From Variovorax sp. WDL1 (lineage in GTDB: Bacteria > Pseudomonadota > Gammaproteobacteria > Burkholderiales > Burkholderiaceae_C): a stretch of 37,660 nucleotides of DNA. The translations under genes and the position numbers were made by a program. A model generated the notes under the pieces. It was given only the letters and a program-made list of their open reading frames with translations. It made no database searches and was not told the DNA's origin. Below, piece by piece: positions 7,847-15,926 of the stretch (the stretch's first letter is position 1; every line of letters starts with the position of its first letter). Where the stretch lies: NCBI RefSeq assembly GCF_001541225.1, contig NZ_LMTS01000027.1, positions 101,307 to 138,966 of the forward strand, in the 5' to 3' direction.

Positions 7847-8039
7847 CCAAGGCTCCATGGGAGACCGGCGCAACATGGCCGCTCAAGCAACACTCTAAGC
7901 AAAAGTTTACCAATGAGCAACTCCACGCGCGCTAAGCGGCACTGGGCGCGAGCATGCAGCGGGGCTTGGGCGCACGATTCAAGCGTCAGCTATGTATGTA
8001 TTGCACTAAGATACGGCCTTATTACTTCCGGCATTCCCG
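7847..8039. promoter_or_regulatory. Intergenic regulatory region between the divergent PfpI-like and iclR genes
   Basis: This AT-richer 193-bp gap must hold both promoters. AAGTTTACCAAT at 7903-7914 reads on the minus strand as ATTGGTAAACTT and matches 11 of 12 positions of the half site ATTGGGAAACTT at the transporter promoter (minus strand, 7188-7177), but without the second arm. GTAT-N9-ATAC occurs at 7998-8014, before iclR. No consensus promoter could be fixed. Confidence 0.4.
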
Positions 8040-8843
8040 ATGCGAACTGCAGCTCCTCCGCACGCGGATGTGGCGCCCGAGACCGAGCAGGACGAACGCC
8101 TGTTCCTCAAGTCCGTTGAAAAGACGTTCAGGGTTCTCGAGGCATTCGGCCAATCCCCGCATCCGCTGACGCTTTCCGAGATAGCGAAGGCTGCCGGCAT
8201 CGACAAGAGTGGCGCGCAGCGCATCTGCCACACGCTCCTGGCCCTGCGCTACATGGAGCGCGACGACGTCAGCGGCAAGCTGATTCCCGGCAAGCGCTTG
8301 CTCGACAGGTCGTTCGACTATCTTCGTCACAACCCCTTGGTGGAACGAGCGGTGCCGATCCTGATCGAGCTGCGCAAGACCGTCCAGGAACGCGTCGACC
8401 TGAGCCTGTTCGATGGCACGACGATCGTCTATGCCCATCGCCTGCAGAGCAAGCGGGAGACATTCCGGGCAACGCTGGTGGGCCGCCGAATCCCGAGCGC
8501 GGTTTCTTCCGGCGGACGCGCAGCGCTCGCTCATTTGCCGGACGAAGAGGTCCGACAAATCCTGCGTGCCAGCGAGGTCTCGAAGTTCTCGCCCAAGACA
8601 ACCATCGATCCCGAAGCCAATTTCGAGCACGTTGTCGCGGCGCGTCAGACCGGATACGCATTGGCGATCGAGGAGATGGCGCTGGGCGAGATCGCCATCG
8701 CGGCGCCGATCCTGAATGCGCAGCGAAAGCCGGTGGCCGCGATCTCCGTGGCTGCGTCACTCGCGGAATGGACCCTCGACGAGTTCGCCCGCAAACATGG
8801 GCCATTGGTGCTTGCGGCGGCGCAGGCCCTCAGCGGGAAGTGA
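8040..8843 (+). CDS. IclR-family transcriptional regulator
   Basis: 267 residues. The winged HTH lies at about 22-80 (FLKSVEKTFRVLEAFGQ ... LTLSEIAKAAGIDKSGAQRICHTLLAL), and the IclR effector-binding domain fills about 95-260, with ERVDLSLFDGTTIVYAHRLQ, the PSAVSSGGRAALAHLPDEEV segment and IAIAAPILNAQRKPVAAISVAAS. IclR proteins control catabolic genes, binding small aromatic or organic-acid effectors. The ATG at 8040 has no clear Shine-Dalgarno. It lies between two leftward clusters, so it may regulate the PfpI-like gene, the MHS operon or the amidase-monooxygenase operon; the last ends in a flavin reductase carrying a related effector domain. Confidence 0.93.
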   Translation: MRTAAPPHADVAPETEQDERLFLKSVEKTFRVLEAFGQSPHPLTLSEIAKAAGIDKSGAQRICHTLLALRYMERDDVSGKLIPGKRLLDRSFDYLRHNPLVERAVPILIELRKTVQERVDLSLFDGTTIVYAHRLQSKRETFRATLVGRRIPSAVSSGGRAALAHLPDEEVRQILRASEVSKFSPKTTIDPEANFEHVVAARQTGYALAIEEMALGEIAIAAPILNAQRKPVAAISVAASLAEWTLDEFARKHGPLVLAAAQALSGK

Positions 8844-8876
8844 CGTCCTTCACCGGCTGCGTGCGCCCTGCCCGGC

Positions 8877-10025
8877 TCAACAGCGCAGTCGAGCGGAGAT
8901 GGCCTGGGCTTCGTCGACCAGCCCTTTCGGGACCTGGCCGTCCCAATCGGGATGGAGCCTTGTTGCTCGGTCTATGACGGTCAGCGCCATCACCATCTCG
9001 CCATCGGGCCCATGAATCGGGGCGCTGAACGCATTGACGGTCACGCCGTGAAGCCTCTCGGTCATCTGCGATTCGACCGCCCGCGCCAGTCCGCGCCGCC
9101 TGAAGTCGGCCACGTCCTCCTGAAAGGAGCGCCGCCGATCGCCCGAGACCTGGCCGGTCTGGCGCAGTTCCTCGTCGATGAAAGTCGACGTGATCTCCGG
9201 GGGAAGAAAGGCCGCGAAGGCGCCGCCGGTCGCCGAATTGGTGACGCTCATGACGAGGGCAGGTTGCAGATGGCAGCTGACCGGCATGGCGGATGGCTCC
9301 CAGTGAAGCGCGGTCGGACCATGGTTTCCCCACACCGCCAGGCACAGCGTCCGGTCGCCGAGTCGCCGTGCGATGCCGGGCATCGCCTCGATGGCGATCG
9401 CGATGCTCTCGAGCGAAGCGGGTCGCGAGCTTCCGGGTTGCGCCCACCCGGGCCCCAGGTCATGCGAGTACGCCACCATGTACTTGCCGCCCCCGAATAC
9501 GAGCGGACGGCGATCGTGCCGTGCGATTCGTTCGACGCGCCCTATATAGACGACGTGATCGCCGCCCGGGTACGCCGCGACCTTCGTGCATTCGAGGGTG
9601 GCGGCGGCTCCGTCCAGCAAAGGCACGTTGCCGATGCCGAGCGTGTAATGCAGGTGCTGGAACTTGTCGTCCGCCGATTTCGCGAAGTGGTTGGAGATGT
9701 GCACCTGGTCATCCGCGAGGATGTTCACCGCAAAGCTGCCCGAGTCGCGAAAGCCAGGATAGCTGCTGGTCGTGATCGACTGGCTCCACAGGACCAGTGG
9801 GGGGTCGAGCGAGACGGAGTTGAACGAATTGGCGGTCACGCCGTAGTGCCGGCCAACCGGATCGGTCGTGGTCACCACGGTGACCCCGGTCACGAAAGTA
9901 CCGAGGACCTCGCGGAACTGCTTCTTGTCGAATGCCGCTGAAACAGTGGCGGTGGTGGTGGCAGCGTCGACAGCGGCAAGCGGCGCCGCGGCATGGCTCT
10001 GGTGCGAGGGCAGGTGCTGGATCAT
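8877..10025 (-). CDS. Flavin reductase fused to an IclR-type effector-binding domain
   Basis: 382 residues from the ATG at 10025 (GAGG seven bases upstream); an ATG at 10046 that overlaps the preceding stop (ATGA) is also possible. Residues about 30-185 are an HpaC/RutF-like FMN reductase: FREVLGTFVTGVTVVTT, GVTANSFNSVSLDPPLVLWS, SGSFAVNILADDQ and GDHVVYIGRVERI. From about 200 on the sequence is an IclR C-terminal domain without the HTH: SIAIAIEAMPGI, LCLAVWGNHGPTALHW, GAFAAFLPP and VNAFSAPIHGPDGEMVMALTVID. Its expected job is to supply reduced flavin to the adjacent RutA/SfnG-like monooxygenase. The added domain could gate activity by binding the substrate, as the C-terminal domain of the Acinetobacter HPAH reductase C1 does (from memory). 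The fusion is visible in the sequence; allosteric control is inference. Confidence 0.88.
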   Translation of the reverse strand: MIQHLPSHQSHAAAPLAAVDAATTTATVSAAFDKKQFREVLGTFVTGVTVVTTTDPVGRHYGVTANSFNSVSLDPPLVLWSQSITTSSYPGFRDSGSFAVNILADDQVHISNHFAKSADDKFQHLHYTLGIGNVPLLDGAAATLECTKVAAYPGGDHVVYIGRVERIARHDRRPLVFGGGKYMVAYSHDLGPGWAQPGSSRPASLESIAIAIEAMPGIARRLGDRTLCLAVWGNHGPTALHWEPSAMPVSCHLQPALVMSVTNSATGGAFAAFLPPEITSTFIDEELRQTGQVSGDRRRSFQEDVADFRRRGLARAVESQMTERLHGVTVNAFSAPIHGPDGEMVMALTVIDRATRLHPDWDGQVPKGLVDEAQAISARLRC

Positions 10026-10042
10026 GGCTGTACCTCGTGAGG

Positions 10043-11182
10043 TCATGCGCCCGGACGCGACGCGGCATCGAAGGGGCGACGAAGATTTCGACGCTCCAGC
10101 ATCGGCAGGACGTCGCCAGTGAACCGGTTGATTCCGTCGGCGAAGTCCACCCAGGTGAGCAGTGCGCCATCCAGGCCCGCCTCGGAGTACATCTCCAGGG
10201 TGTTCGCGATGTCGTCGGCGGTTCCCAACAGGATGGAACCGCCCGCACCGGCCGCGAAACGCGTGCGGAACTCGAGCAGTTCTTCCTTCGACATGATCTG
10301 GGTCTGCTCACGCAGGCCTGCCGTCCATGCGTCGACGCTTTCGTTGTCCGCCTTGTCCACGGCGAAGTAGCGCAGGTAGTCCTCTGCCGCCTTGCGCGTC
10401 TCGCGCTGTACGACCGGCGCATAGGTCCACACCTGCACCTTCCGGCCGAACTCCGTCATCGCGTAGTCCTTGTACTCGTCGATCTGCTTCTTGCAGCTGG
10501 CGAGGTCGTCGCTCCTGAGCATGACGAAGCACATGTCCGCGTGCTCGCAGGCAAAGCGCCTGCCGCGGGGCGAGCCGCCCGCGCTCATGATCGGGATCGA
10601 AGGCGATTGCTGCAGTGGCTTGGGCATCGACATGCCCTCCTTGACCTGGTAGAAGTCGCCCTCGAAATCGAACTCCTCTACCTCTGCCCACAGCTTCTTC
10701 ACGATCTTCAGCCATTCCTCCAGGTGGTCGTAGCGCTTGTCGTGCTCCTTCAGGGGCGCCCCGAACATCTCGAGCTCCGGCTTGTTCCATCCGCCCACGA
10801 CATTGAGGGCGAAGCGGCCCTTGGACATGATGTCGATCGTCGCGCACTGCTTGGCCACCGCGAGGGGATGGAACGACGGCGCATGCGAGGTCGCGAACAC
10901 CGTCGAATACGACGTGACCTGCGAGATGCCTGCCGAGAATGTGAACGGGTCCAACACAATCCCGCTCGCATGCTCCGGGCGCCCACGCATGTAGCCCTTC
11001 CAGCGGGCGTAGGCCACGATGGCCTCGAATCCCGCCCGGTCCGCGAACTGCGCAGTGTGGACCGCGTTCTCCCAGGTCGGCTTGTAGGCCTCGGGGACCA
11101 GGGTCTGGGCTCCGCCCTTTCCGTTCGTGCCGAAGATGCCGAGCTTGAGCTTGTTGGAATTGAAGAGTGGGTTCTGGATCAT
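10043..11182 (-). CDS. LLM-class flavin-dependent monooxygenase, RutA/SfnG-like
   Basis: 379 residues with the bacterial-luciferase TIM-barrel pattern. Conserved pieces include NAVHTAQFADRAGFEAIVAYARWKGY, AKQCATIDIMSKGRFALNVVGGWNKPELEMFG, HDKRYDHLEEWLKIVKKLW, FEGDFYQV, IMSAGGSPRGRRFA and the C-terminal LDGALLTWVDFADGINRF, which recalls RutA (LLTFDDFLSGIETF). RutA oxidatively opens the uracil ring with a flavin-N5-peroxide; related enzymes cleave sulfones or amides. They are group C enzymes needing a separate flavin reductase, which follows immediately. The start has GGAG upstream at 11182. The stop is 17 bp before, or overlaps, the reductase start. Family is sure, substrate unknown. Confidence 0.88.
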   Translation of the reverse strand: MIQNPLFNSNKLKLGIFGTNGKGGAQTLVPEAYKPTWENAVHTAQFADRAGFEAIVAYARWKGYMRGRPEHASGIVLDPFTFSAGISQVTSYSTVFATSHAPSFHPLAVAKQCATIDIMSKGRFALNVVGGWNKPELEMFGAPLKEHDKRYDHLEEWLKIVKKLWAEVEEFDFEGDFYQVKEGMSMPKPLQQSPSIPIMSAGGSPRGRRFACEHADMCFVMLRSDDLASCKKQIDEYKDYAMTEFGRKVQVWTYAPVVQRETRKAAEDYLRYFAVDKADNESVDAWTAGLREQTQIMSKEELLEFRTRFAAGAGGSILLGTADDIANTLEMYSEAGLDGALLTWVDFADGINRFTGDVLPMLERRNLRRPFDAASRPGA

Positions 11183-11248
11183 CTGTTTCTCCTGCTGCCG
11201 GGATTGCGCCCGGCGAAGTCCTGTTTGCCTTCGGTTCGGCTGGCGGAG

Positions 11249-12040
11249 CTAGATGCCGCCGGAAATCATCAAGGTATCGCCGGTGATGTAGCCGCTTGCG
11301 GGTGAGGCGAGGAAGAGCGCCGCGCCGGCCACTTCCTCGCCGCTGCCCGGACGTCCCGCCGGGATCGCAGCCATCATCGACTTGCGCCCTGCGTCGTCGA
11401 GGCTCATATAGCGCCTGGCGATGCGCGCGTCGGCGTCGGCATGGATCAGGCCTGGCGCGAGGGCGTTGACGGTGATGCCGCAGGGCGCAAGATCCTTCGC
11501 CAGCTGCCGCGTGAAGGAAACGATGGCGCCCTTCGACGTGGCGTACGGCAGCCGCGCATTGATGGTGTTCAATGGCCCCGCCAGGCCATCCTTCAGCGTG
11601 GAAGACATGTTGATGATGCGGCCGTACCGCTTCCTGCGCATGCCCGGCACGACGAAGCGGCTGAAGAGGAAGGTGCTCTTGAGGTTCAGGTCGAGCACAT
11701 AGTCCCAGGTCGACTCTTCGATCTCCTCGATATCGAGCGCCGGCGTCGGCCCGCTTCCTCCGGCGTTGTTGACCAGGATGTCGATCTCGCCGGCTGCGGC
11801 CAGCGCTTTCTTGACGCACGCCTCGATCTCACCGGGCTTCGACACATCGCATGCAAGTGCAATGCACTCGGGGCCGTCCCCTGCGAGGCTTGCCTGCACG
11901 CGACGCAAGCCGTCCTCGTCGCGATCGACGAGGACCACCCTGGCGCCGGCCCGGCAGAAGGCGGCCGCGATGGCGGCGCCGATTCCGTTGGCAGCCCCGG
12001 TGACCAGGGCTGACTTGTCTTCCAATGCCTTCACGATCAT
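11249..12040 (-). CDS. Short-chain dehydrogenase/reductase (SDR)
   Basis: 263 residues, classical SDR. The nucleotide-binding motif is TGAANGIG (14-21), with Asp39 after the second strand suggesting NAD+ preference; NNAGG follows at 91-95, catalytic Ser147 and the YATSK motif (Tyr166, Lys170). The C-terminal ASPASGYITGDTLMISGG closes the fold. FabG-like SDRs oxidise or reduce a hydroxyl or carbonyl; here a downstream step of the amide/heterocycle pathway is plausible. The ATG at 12040 overlaps the stop of the ABC ATPase gene by ATGA, showing tight coupling within the operon. Confidence 0.9.
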   Translation of the reverse strand: MIVKALEDKSALVTGAANGIGAAIAAAFCRAGARVVLVDRDEDGLRRVQASLAGDGPECIALACDVSKPGEIEACVKKALAAAGEIDILVNNAGGSGPTPALDIEEIEESTWDYVLDLNLKSTFLFSRFVVPGMRRKRYGRIINMSSTLKDGLAGPLNTINARLPYATSKGAIVSFTRQLAKDLAPCGITVNALAPGLIHADADARIARRYMSLDDAGRKSMMAAIPAGRPGSGEEVAGAALFLASPASGYITGDTLMISGGI

Positions 12041-12789
12041 TCCCCCAGGTAAGCTGCTCTCACGACCGGATCCTTGCGAATGGACTCGGGATCGCCTTCG
12101 GCGACCTTCCTGCCTTGCTGCAACACGGTGATCCGGTCGCTGATATCCATGACCAGCGACATGTTGTGTTCGATCAGCACGATGGTCATTCGCCGCTGCT
12201 TCGACAGGTTCGAAATCAATAGCTTTGCAAAGCTGATGTCCTCGGCGCCCATGCCGGCGGTCGGCTCGTCCAGGAAGAGCACCGTGGGACTGGATGCGAC
12301 CGCAAGAGCGATCTCGAGCCGCCGCTGCTCCCCGTGCGAGAGCTCGCCCGCGAGGGAGTCGGCCTTGGGCTGCAGGCCCGCCCACGCCAGCACTTCGTCG
12401 ACGCTCTCGTGCATCGCGCTCTGGCTCGCGCACTGCGAGAGGAAGTCGAAGCTCCTCCACCCGCGTGCGGACTGGCACGCCAGCCGGACGTTCTCCCGTA
12501 CATCCACCTCGAAGAAGAGATTGGTGATCTGGAAGGACCTTGCCAGGCCCTTGCGGCTCCTTCTCGCCACCGGCATGCGCTCGATGCGCTCACCGTCGTA
12601 GGTGATCGTCCCGCGGCTGGTTCTGGCCATCCCGCACAGGGCGTTGAAAGCGGTGGTCTTTCCGGCACCATTGGGACCGATCAGCGAATGCACGGATCCC
12701 TTTCGCACTTTCAGGTCCAGGGCATCGACAGCGCAGAACGCGCCATAGTGAACGCTGAGCCCTTCGGCAACCAGGATGTCGGCGGTCAT
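12037..12789 (-). CDS. ABC transporter ATP-binding protein, LivG type
   Basis: 250 residues. Walker A is GPNGAGKTT (about 39-47), the LivG signature is LSHGEQRRLEIALA, and Walker B with the catalytic Glu is VLFLDEPTAGM. The extended insertion between Walker A and the signature and the C-terminal VRAAYLGE end are typical of LivG/UrtD rather than LivF. It powers the importer formed with the two permeases at 12786-14631. ATGA overlaps occur at both ends, with the upstream permease and the downstream SDR, so expression is strongly coupled to the catabolic genes. Confidence 0.92.
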   Translation of the reverse strand: MTADILVAEGLSVHYGAFCAVDALDLKVRKGSVHSLIGPNGAGKTTAFNALCGMARTSRGTITYDGERIERMPVARRSRKGLARSFQITNLFFEVDVRENVRLACQSARGWRSFDFLSQCASQSAMHESVDEVLAWAGLQPKADSLAGELSHGEQRRLEIALAVASSPTVLFLDEPTAGMGAEDISFAKLLISNLSKQRRMTIVLIEHNMSLVMDISDRITVLQQGRKVAEGDPESIRKDPVVRAAYLGE

Positions 12790-13760
12790 TTGGCGGCTCC
12801 TGCACTGACGGCGGGCAGTGCGCGGCTCTTGCGGGCCCGGTCGAATGCATCGCCCACGACGTCCACGATGCCGCGCCCGCGAAGCCCGATCACGCCGACG
12901 ATCAGGAGCAGCCCCATGAGCATCATCCAGCGCGGCCAGATCGGCGCGAGAACGTCGGCGATAGCCAGGAACACGGCCGCCCCGATCACCGGCCCCATGG
13001 AGGTCCTGAGGCCACCGATGATGGCCATGATGACGAGCTTCTCGGCGGTCTCGATGTCCACCACGTTGAGCGGCACGAAGCGCAGGAAGCTCGCGTACAA
13101 GGAGCCCGCGATGCCGGTGATGAAGCCAGAGAGCGCGAATGCCACGAGCCGATAGCCGCCGAGGCTGTATCCAAGCGCCTCGCTTCGTCTCTCGTTCATG
13201 CGGATGGCGTTGAGCACGCTGCCCAGCGGCGACTTGGAAAGCCGCTCGACGAATGCGAACGTGACCAGCAGCGCAACTGCGCAGTAGGCCAGGAAGGCGC
13301 CCGGCGCCTGCAGGTCGAACATCTTCCAGTCGAAGAAGGTCACATCGGGCCGCACGACTGCCGACAGCCCGTTCTCGCCCCCGGTGAACTGGGGAAGCGC
13401 CAGCGCGAGGAAGTAGCCCACCTGCCCCAGGGTCAGGGTCAGCATCACGAAGTAGATGCCCTTGGTGCGGATGGACAGCAGCGAGAACAGTGTCGCGACC
13501 GCCAGGCCGACGAGGCCTCCCAGCAGGGTCACGAGGGGCGCGGAGAGCTGGTACTTGGTCGCGACGACGGCACAGACGTAGGCAGCGCCGCCGAAGAACA
13601 CGCTGTGACCGAAGGACAGCAGGCCGAACATCCCGTACAGGATGTTGAACCCGAGCGCTGCAATCGCGAAGATGAAGATCTCCGTCGGCAGCGCGCTGGA
13701 CTTGCTCGCGAAGGCAAGCAGTGCCATGGCCGCGGAGAGGCAAAGTAGTCTCAAGAACAT
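12786..13760 (-). CDS. Branched-chain amino acid-type ABC transporter permease, LivM family
   Basis: 324 residues from the ATG at 13760; the frame could extend to 13796, but that would overlap the other permease. About nine to ten hydrophobic helices are seen. LivM features are AIAALGFNILYGMFGLLSFGHSVFFGGAAYV near the start, KGIYFVMLTLTLGQ, and the coupling-helix region SPLGSVLNAIRMNERRSEALGY. The end carries VGVIGLRGRGIVDVVG. It forms the import pore with the LivH-like protein. It lies 13 bp after that gene and overlaps the ATPase gene by ATGA. The transported compound is probably an amide or heterocycle used by the operon enzymes, which is inference. Confidence 0.9.
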   Translation of the reverse strand: MFLRLLCLSAAMALLAFASKSSALPTEIFIFAIAALGFNILYGMFGLLSFGHSVFFGGAAYVCAVVATKYQLSAPLVTLLGGLVGLAVATLFSLLSIRTKGIYFVMLTLTLGQVGYFLALALPQFTGGENGLSAVVRPDVTFFDWKMFDLQAPGAFLAYCAVALLVTFAFVERLSKSPLGSVLNAIRMNERRSEALGYSLGGYRLVAFALSGFITGIAGSLYASFLRFVPLNVVDIETAEKLVIMAIIGGLRTSMGPVIGAAVFLAIADVLAPIWPRWMMLMGLLLIVGVIGLRGRGIVDVVGDAFDRARKSRALPAVSAGAAK

Positions 13761-13773
13761 ATGGGGTACCTGT

Positions 13774-14631
13774 TCAGGTCCGTCCGAAGAGGCCATTCGG
13801 CCGCAGGATCAGCAGCACCGCGACAGACGCGTAGATCATGAGCCGCGCGCCCTCCGGCCAAAGCATGCTCATCACGCTCTGGACCAGCCCGATGAAGAGC
13901 CCGCCCACCAGCGCACCGCTGAACGAGCCCAGCCCGCCCACGATGACCACCGCAAAGGCGATCGCAAGGGCATCCATGCCCATGGCCGGGTCGACCCCCC
14001 TGAGCGGCGCGGCCATGGCACCAGCCAGGCCGGCGAGCCACCCACCGAGTGCGAACGCGACGGAGTACAGCATCCGCACATTCGCGCCCAGCAGGGAAAC
14101 GGTCTCGGCCTCTTCACTCGCCGCGCGAAGCAGCGCGCCGAACTTGGTCCGCACGATCAGCATGTAGAGCACGATGGCCACGATCGCGGATGTGAGCAGC
14201 ACGAAGAGGCGGTAGCGCGGATAGACGAAGTCCCCGAACATCAGCACGCCCTGCAGGAACTCCGGGGTGCGAACGTTGCGCGGCAGTGGGCCCCAGGCCG
14301 AGATGACCAGTTCCTGGAGCACCAGCATGATCCCGAAGGTGATCAGGATGTGGGCGCTGTGGGACATGGAGATCACGCGGTTCAGGAGAAACCTGTTCAG
14401 TGCCCACCCGAGCAAGGCCACCGCGAACGGCGCGACGAGCAGCGAGACCAGGAAGCTGTCCGTCAGGGCAGCAACCTGGTAGCAGACATAGGCCCCCACC
14501 AGGAAGAACGCGCCGTGTGCGAAGTTCACGAAGTTCAGCAGCCCGAAGAGGATCGACAACCCGACTGCCATCAGGAAATAGATCATTCCCAGGCCGAGCC
14601 CGTTCAGCACGGGAAAGATGTACGCATTCAT
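13774..14631 (-). CDS. Branched-chain amino acid-type ABC transporter permease, LivH family
   Basis: 285 residues with about eight membrane helices. LivH/UrtB marks are LNGLGLGMIYFLMAVGLSILFGLLNFVNFAHGAFFLVGAYV, the coupling segment RTKFGALLRAASEEAETVSLLGANV, and LGSFSGALVGGLFIGLVQSV. It is the partner permease of the LivM-like protein. The ATG at 14631 lacks a clear Shine-Dalgarno. The 43-bp gap after the binding-protein gene could allow that gene to be expressed more highly than the membrane parts, as is usual for such importers. Confidence 0.91.
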   Translation of the reverse strand: MNAYIFPVLNGLGLGMIYFLMAVGLSILFGLLNFVNFAHGAFFLVGAYVCYQVAALTDSFLVSLLVAPFAVALLGWALNRFLLNRVISMSHSAHILITFGIMLVLQELVISAWGPLPRNVRTPEFLQGVLMFGDFVYPRYRLFVLLTSAIVAIVLYMLIVRTKFGALLRAASEEAETVSLLGANVRMLYSVAFALGGWLAGLAGAMAAPLRGVDPAMGMDALAIAFAVVIVGGLGSFSGALVGGLFIGLVQSVMSMLWPEGARLMIYASVAVLLILRPNGLFGRT

Positions 14632-14674
14632 GAGTGATCGCGAGTGGAGGCTTTCTGTGTGCAGTGGCGCGCGC

Positions 14675-15880
14675 CTACGCCATGCTGCAGCCGGTCTTGT
14701 CGACCGGAAGGAAGGTCTGCCCCGAGGACACGATGTCGACGTAGTCCGCCGCATCCTTCATGGACGCCTTGGGCTTGCCGCGCATGAGGTAGACATCCCT
14801 CAACACCTGATGGTCGCCCGCGCGCACGTGCTCCCTTCCGGTCACGCCGTCGTACTCGAGCCCCTCCATGGCCTTGATGACGGCCTGGGGATCGGTGCTG
14901 TTCGCCTTTCTCACAGCCTCGGCAATCATCTGCATGGCGGCGTAGGCGCTCGCCACCGCGTAGGGCGGCTTGTCCTTGTGCTTCTCGCCGTAGACCTTCA
15001 GGAACTGCTGGTTGCCGGGCGTCTTCACGTCATGCCAGTACTGCGCACCGAAGTAGATGCCGTTCATGGAATCCGCACCGAGCGCGTCGAACTGGTCGAG
15101 GCCAGTGGACCAGGGCGCGATGATGATGGCGTTCCTGTTGAGCCCGAAGCTGAGCGCCGCCCGGATCACCTCGATGGTCTGGTTGCCGAAGTTGAGGATG
15201 CACACCACGTCCGGACGGGCGGCCATCGCGCTTGCCAGGTAGCCGGAGAACTCCTTCTCGGCGAGGGAGTGGTAGGCGTTGCCCACATGTTCGCAGCCCG
15301 CCTCTGCCAGCACGCGCTTCGTGTTCGACAGCATCGACTCGCCGAAGACGTACTGGCCGGTGATGGTGTACCAGCGCTTCGCCTTCGGCTGCAGCTTGGT
15401 CAATGGCCGCACCGATTGCTCGATGCAGCCGTAGGTGCTCACGGGCCACCTGAAGGTGGATCGGTTGCAATCCGCTCCGGTCATCGAGTCGGCACCGGCC
15501 TGGTTCACGTACACGCCGCCGGCCTTGTGGACTTCCTTGGCCACCGCGAGCGCGCTTGCCGAGTTCGTGGTGCCGGAGAAATAGCGCACCTTGTCGACCT
15601 GGATCGCCTCGACGACCTTGCGCACGCCCTTGCCGGGGTCGCTCTGATCGTCCAGCGTGGTGTAGTCGAGCGTGACGGGCAGCGTACGGCTGAAGTACTC
15701 GGCACCCAGCATGTTGCCCGCGTGCACGAGCGTGCCGACGCTCGCGAAGCCCCCGGACATCGACAGCGGCCCCACGACCGACAGCTTGGGTTTTGCCTGC
15801 GCCATCACACTGGGCGCAGAAAGGCCGGCAGCGGCCGGAAGGATGGAAGCGAGCCCTTTGATGATCTGTCGGCGTTTCAC
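14675..15880 (-). CDS. ABC transporter substrate-binding protein, LivJ/LivK (type I periplasmic) family
   Basis: 401 residues. The N-terminus KRRQIIKGLASILPAAAG with AQA processing looks like a twin-arginine-type signal. The mature part has the Leu/Ile/Val-binding-protein pattern: KLSVVGPLSMSGGFASVGTLVHAG, DYTTLDDQSDPGKGVRKVVEAI, a pattern of cysteines (TGADCNRSTF, GCIEQSV, AGCEHVG), and YAAMQMIAEAVRKANSTDPQAVIKAMEGLEYDGVTG. It captures the importer's ligand in the periplasm. The GTG at 15880 is chosen because AAAGGA lies seven bases upstream; the reading frame upstream is not signal-like. Relatives bind amides, urea and aromatic acids as well as amino acids, so the ligand cannot be read off. 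Confidence 0.9.
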   Translation of the reverse strand: MKRRQIIKGLASILPAAAGLSAPSVMAQAKPKLSVVGPLSMSGGFASVGTLVHAGNMLGAEYFSRTLPVTLDYTTLDDQSDPGKGVRKVVEAIQVDKVRYFSGTTNSASALAVAKEVHKAGGVYVNQAGADSMTGADCNRSTFRWPVSTYGCIEQSVRPLTKLQPKAKRWYTITGQYVFGESMLSNTKRVLAEAGCEHVGNAYHSLAEKEFSGYLASAMAARPDVVCILNFGNQTIEVIRAALSFGLNRNAIIIAPWSTGLDQFDALGADSMNGIYFGAQYWHDVKTPGNQQFLKVYGEKHKDKPPYAVASAYAAMQMIAEAVRKANSTDPQAVIKAMEGLEYDGVTGREHVRAGDHQVLRDVYLMRGKPKASMKDAADYVDIVSSGQTFLPVDKTGCSMA

Positions 15881-15926
15881 TGTAGTTCCTTTGTGCGGTT
15901 GGGTTGAAGGAGCGGTGGGCGTCGTA

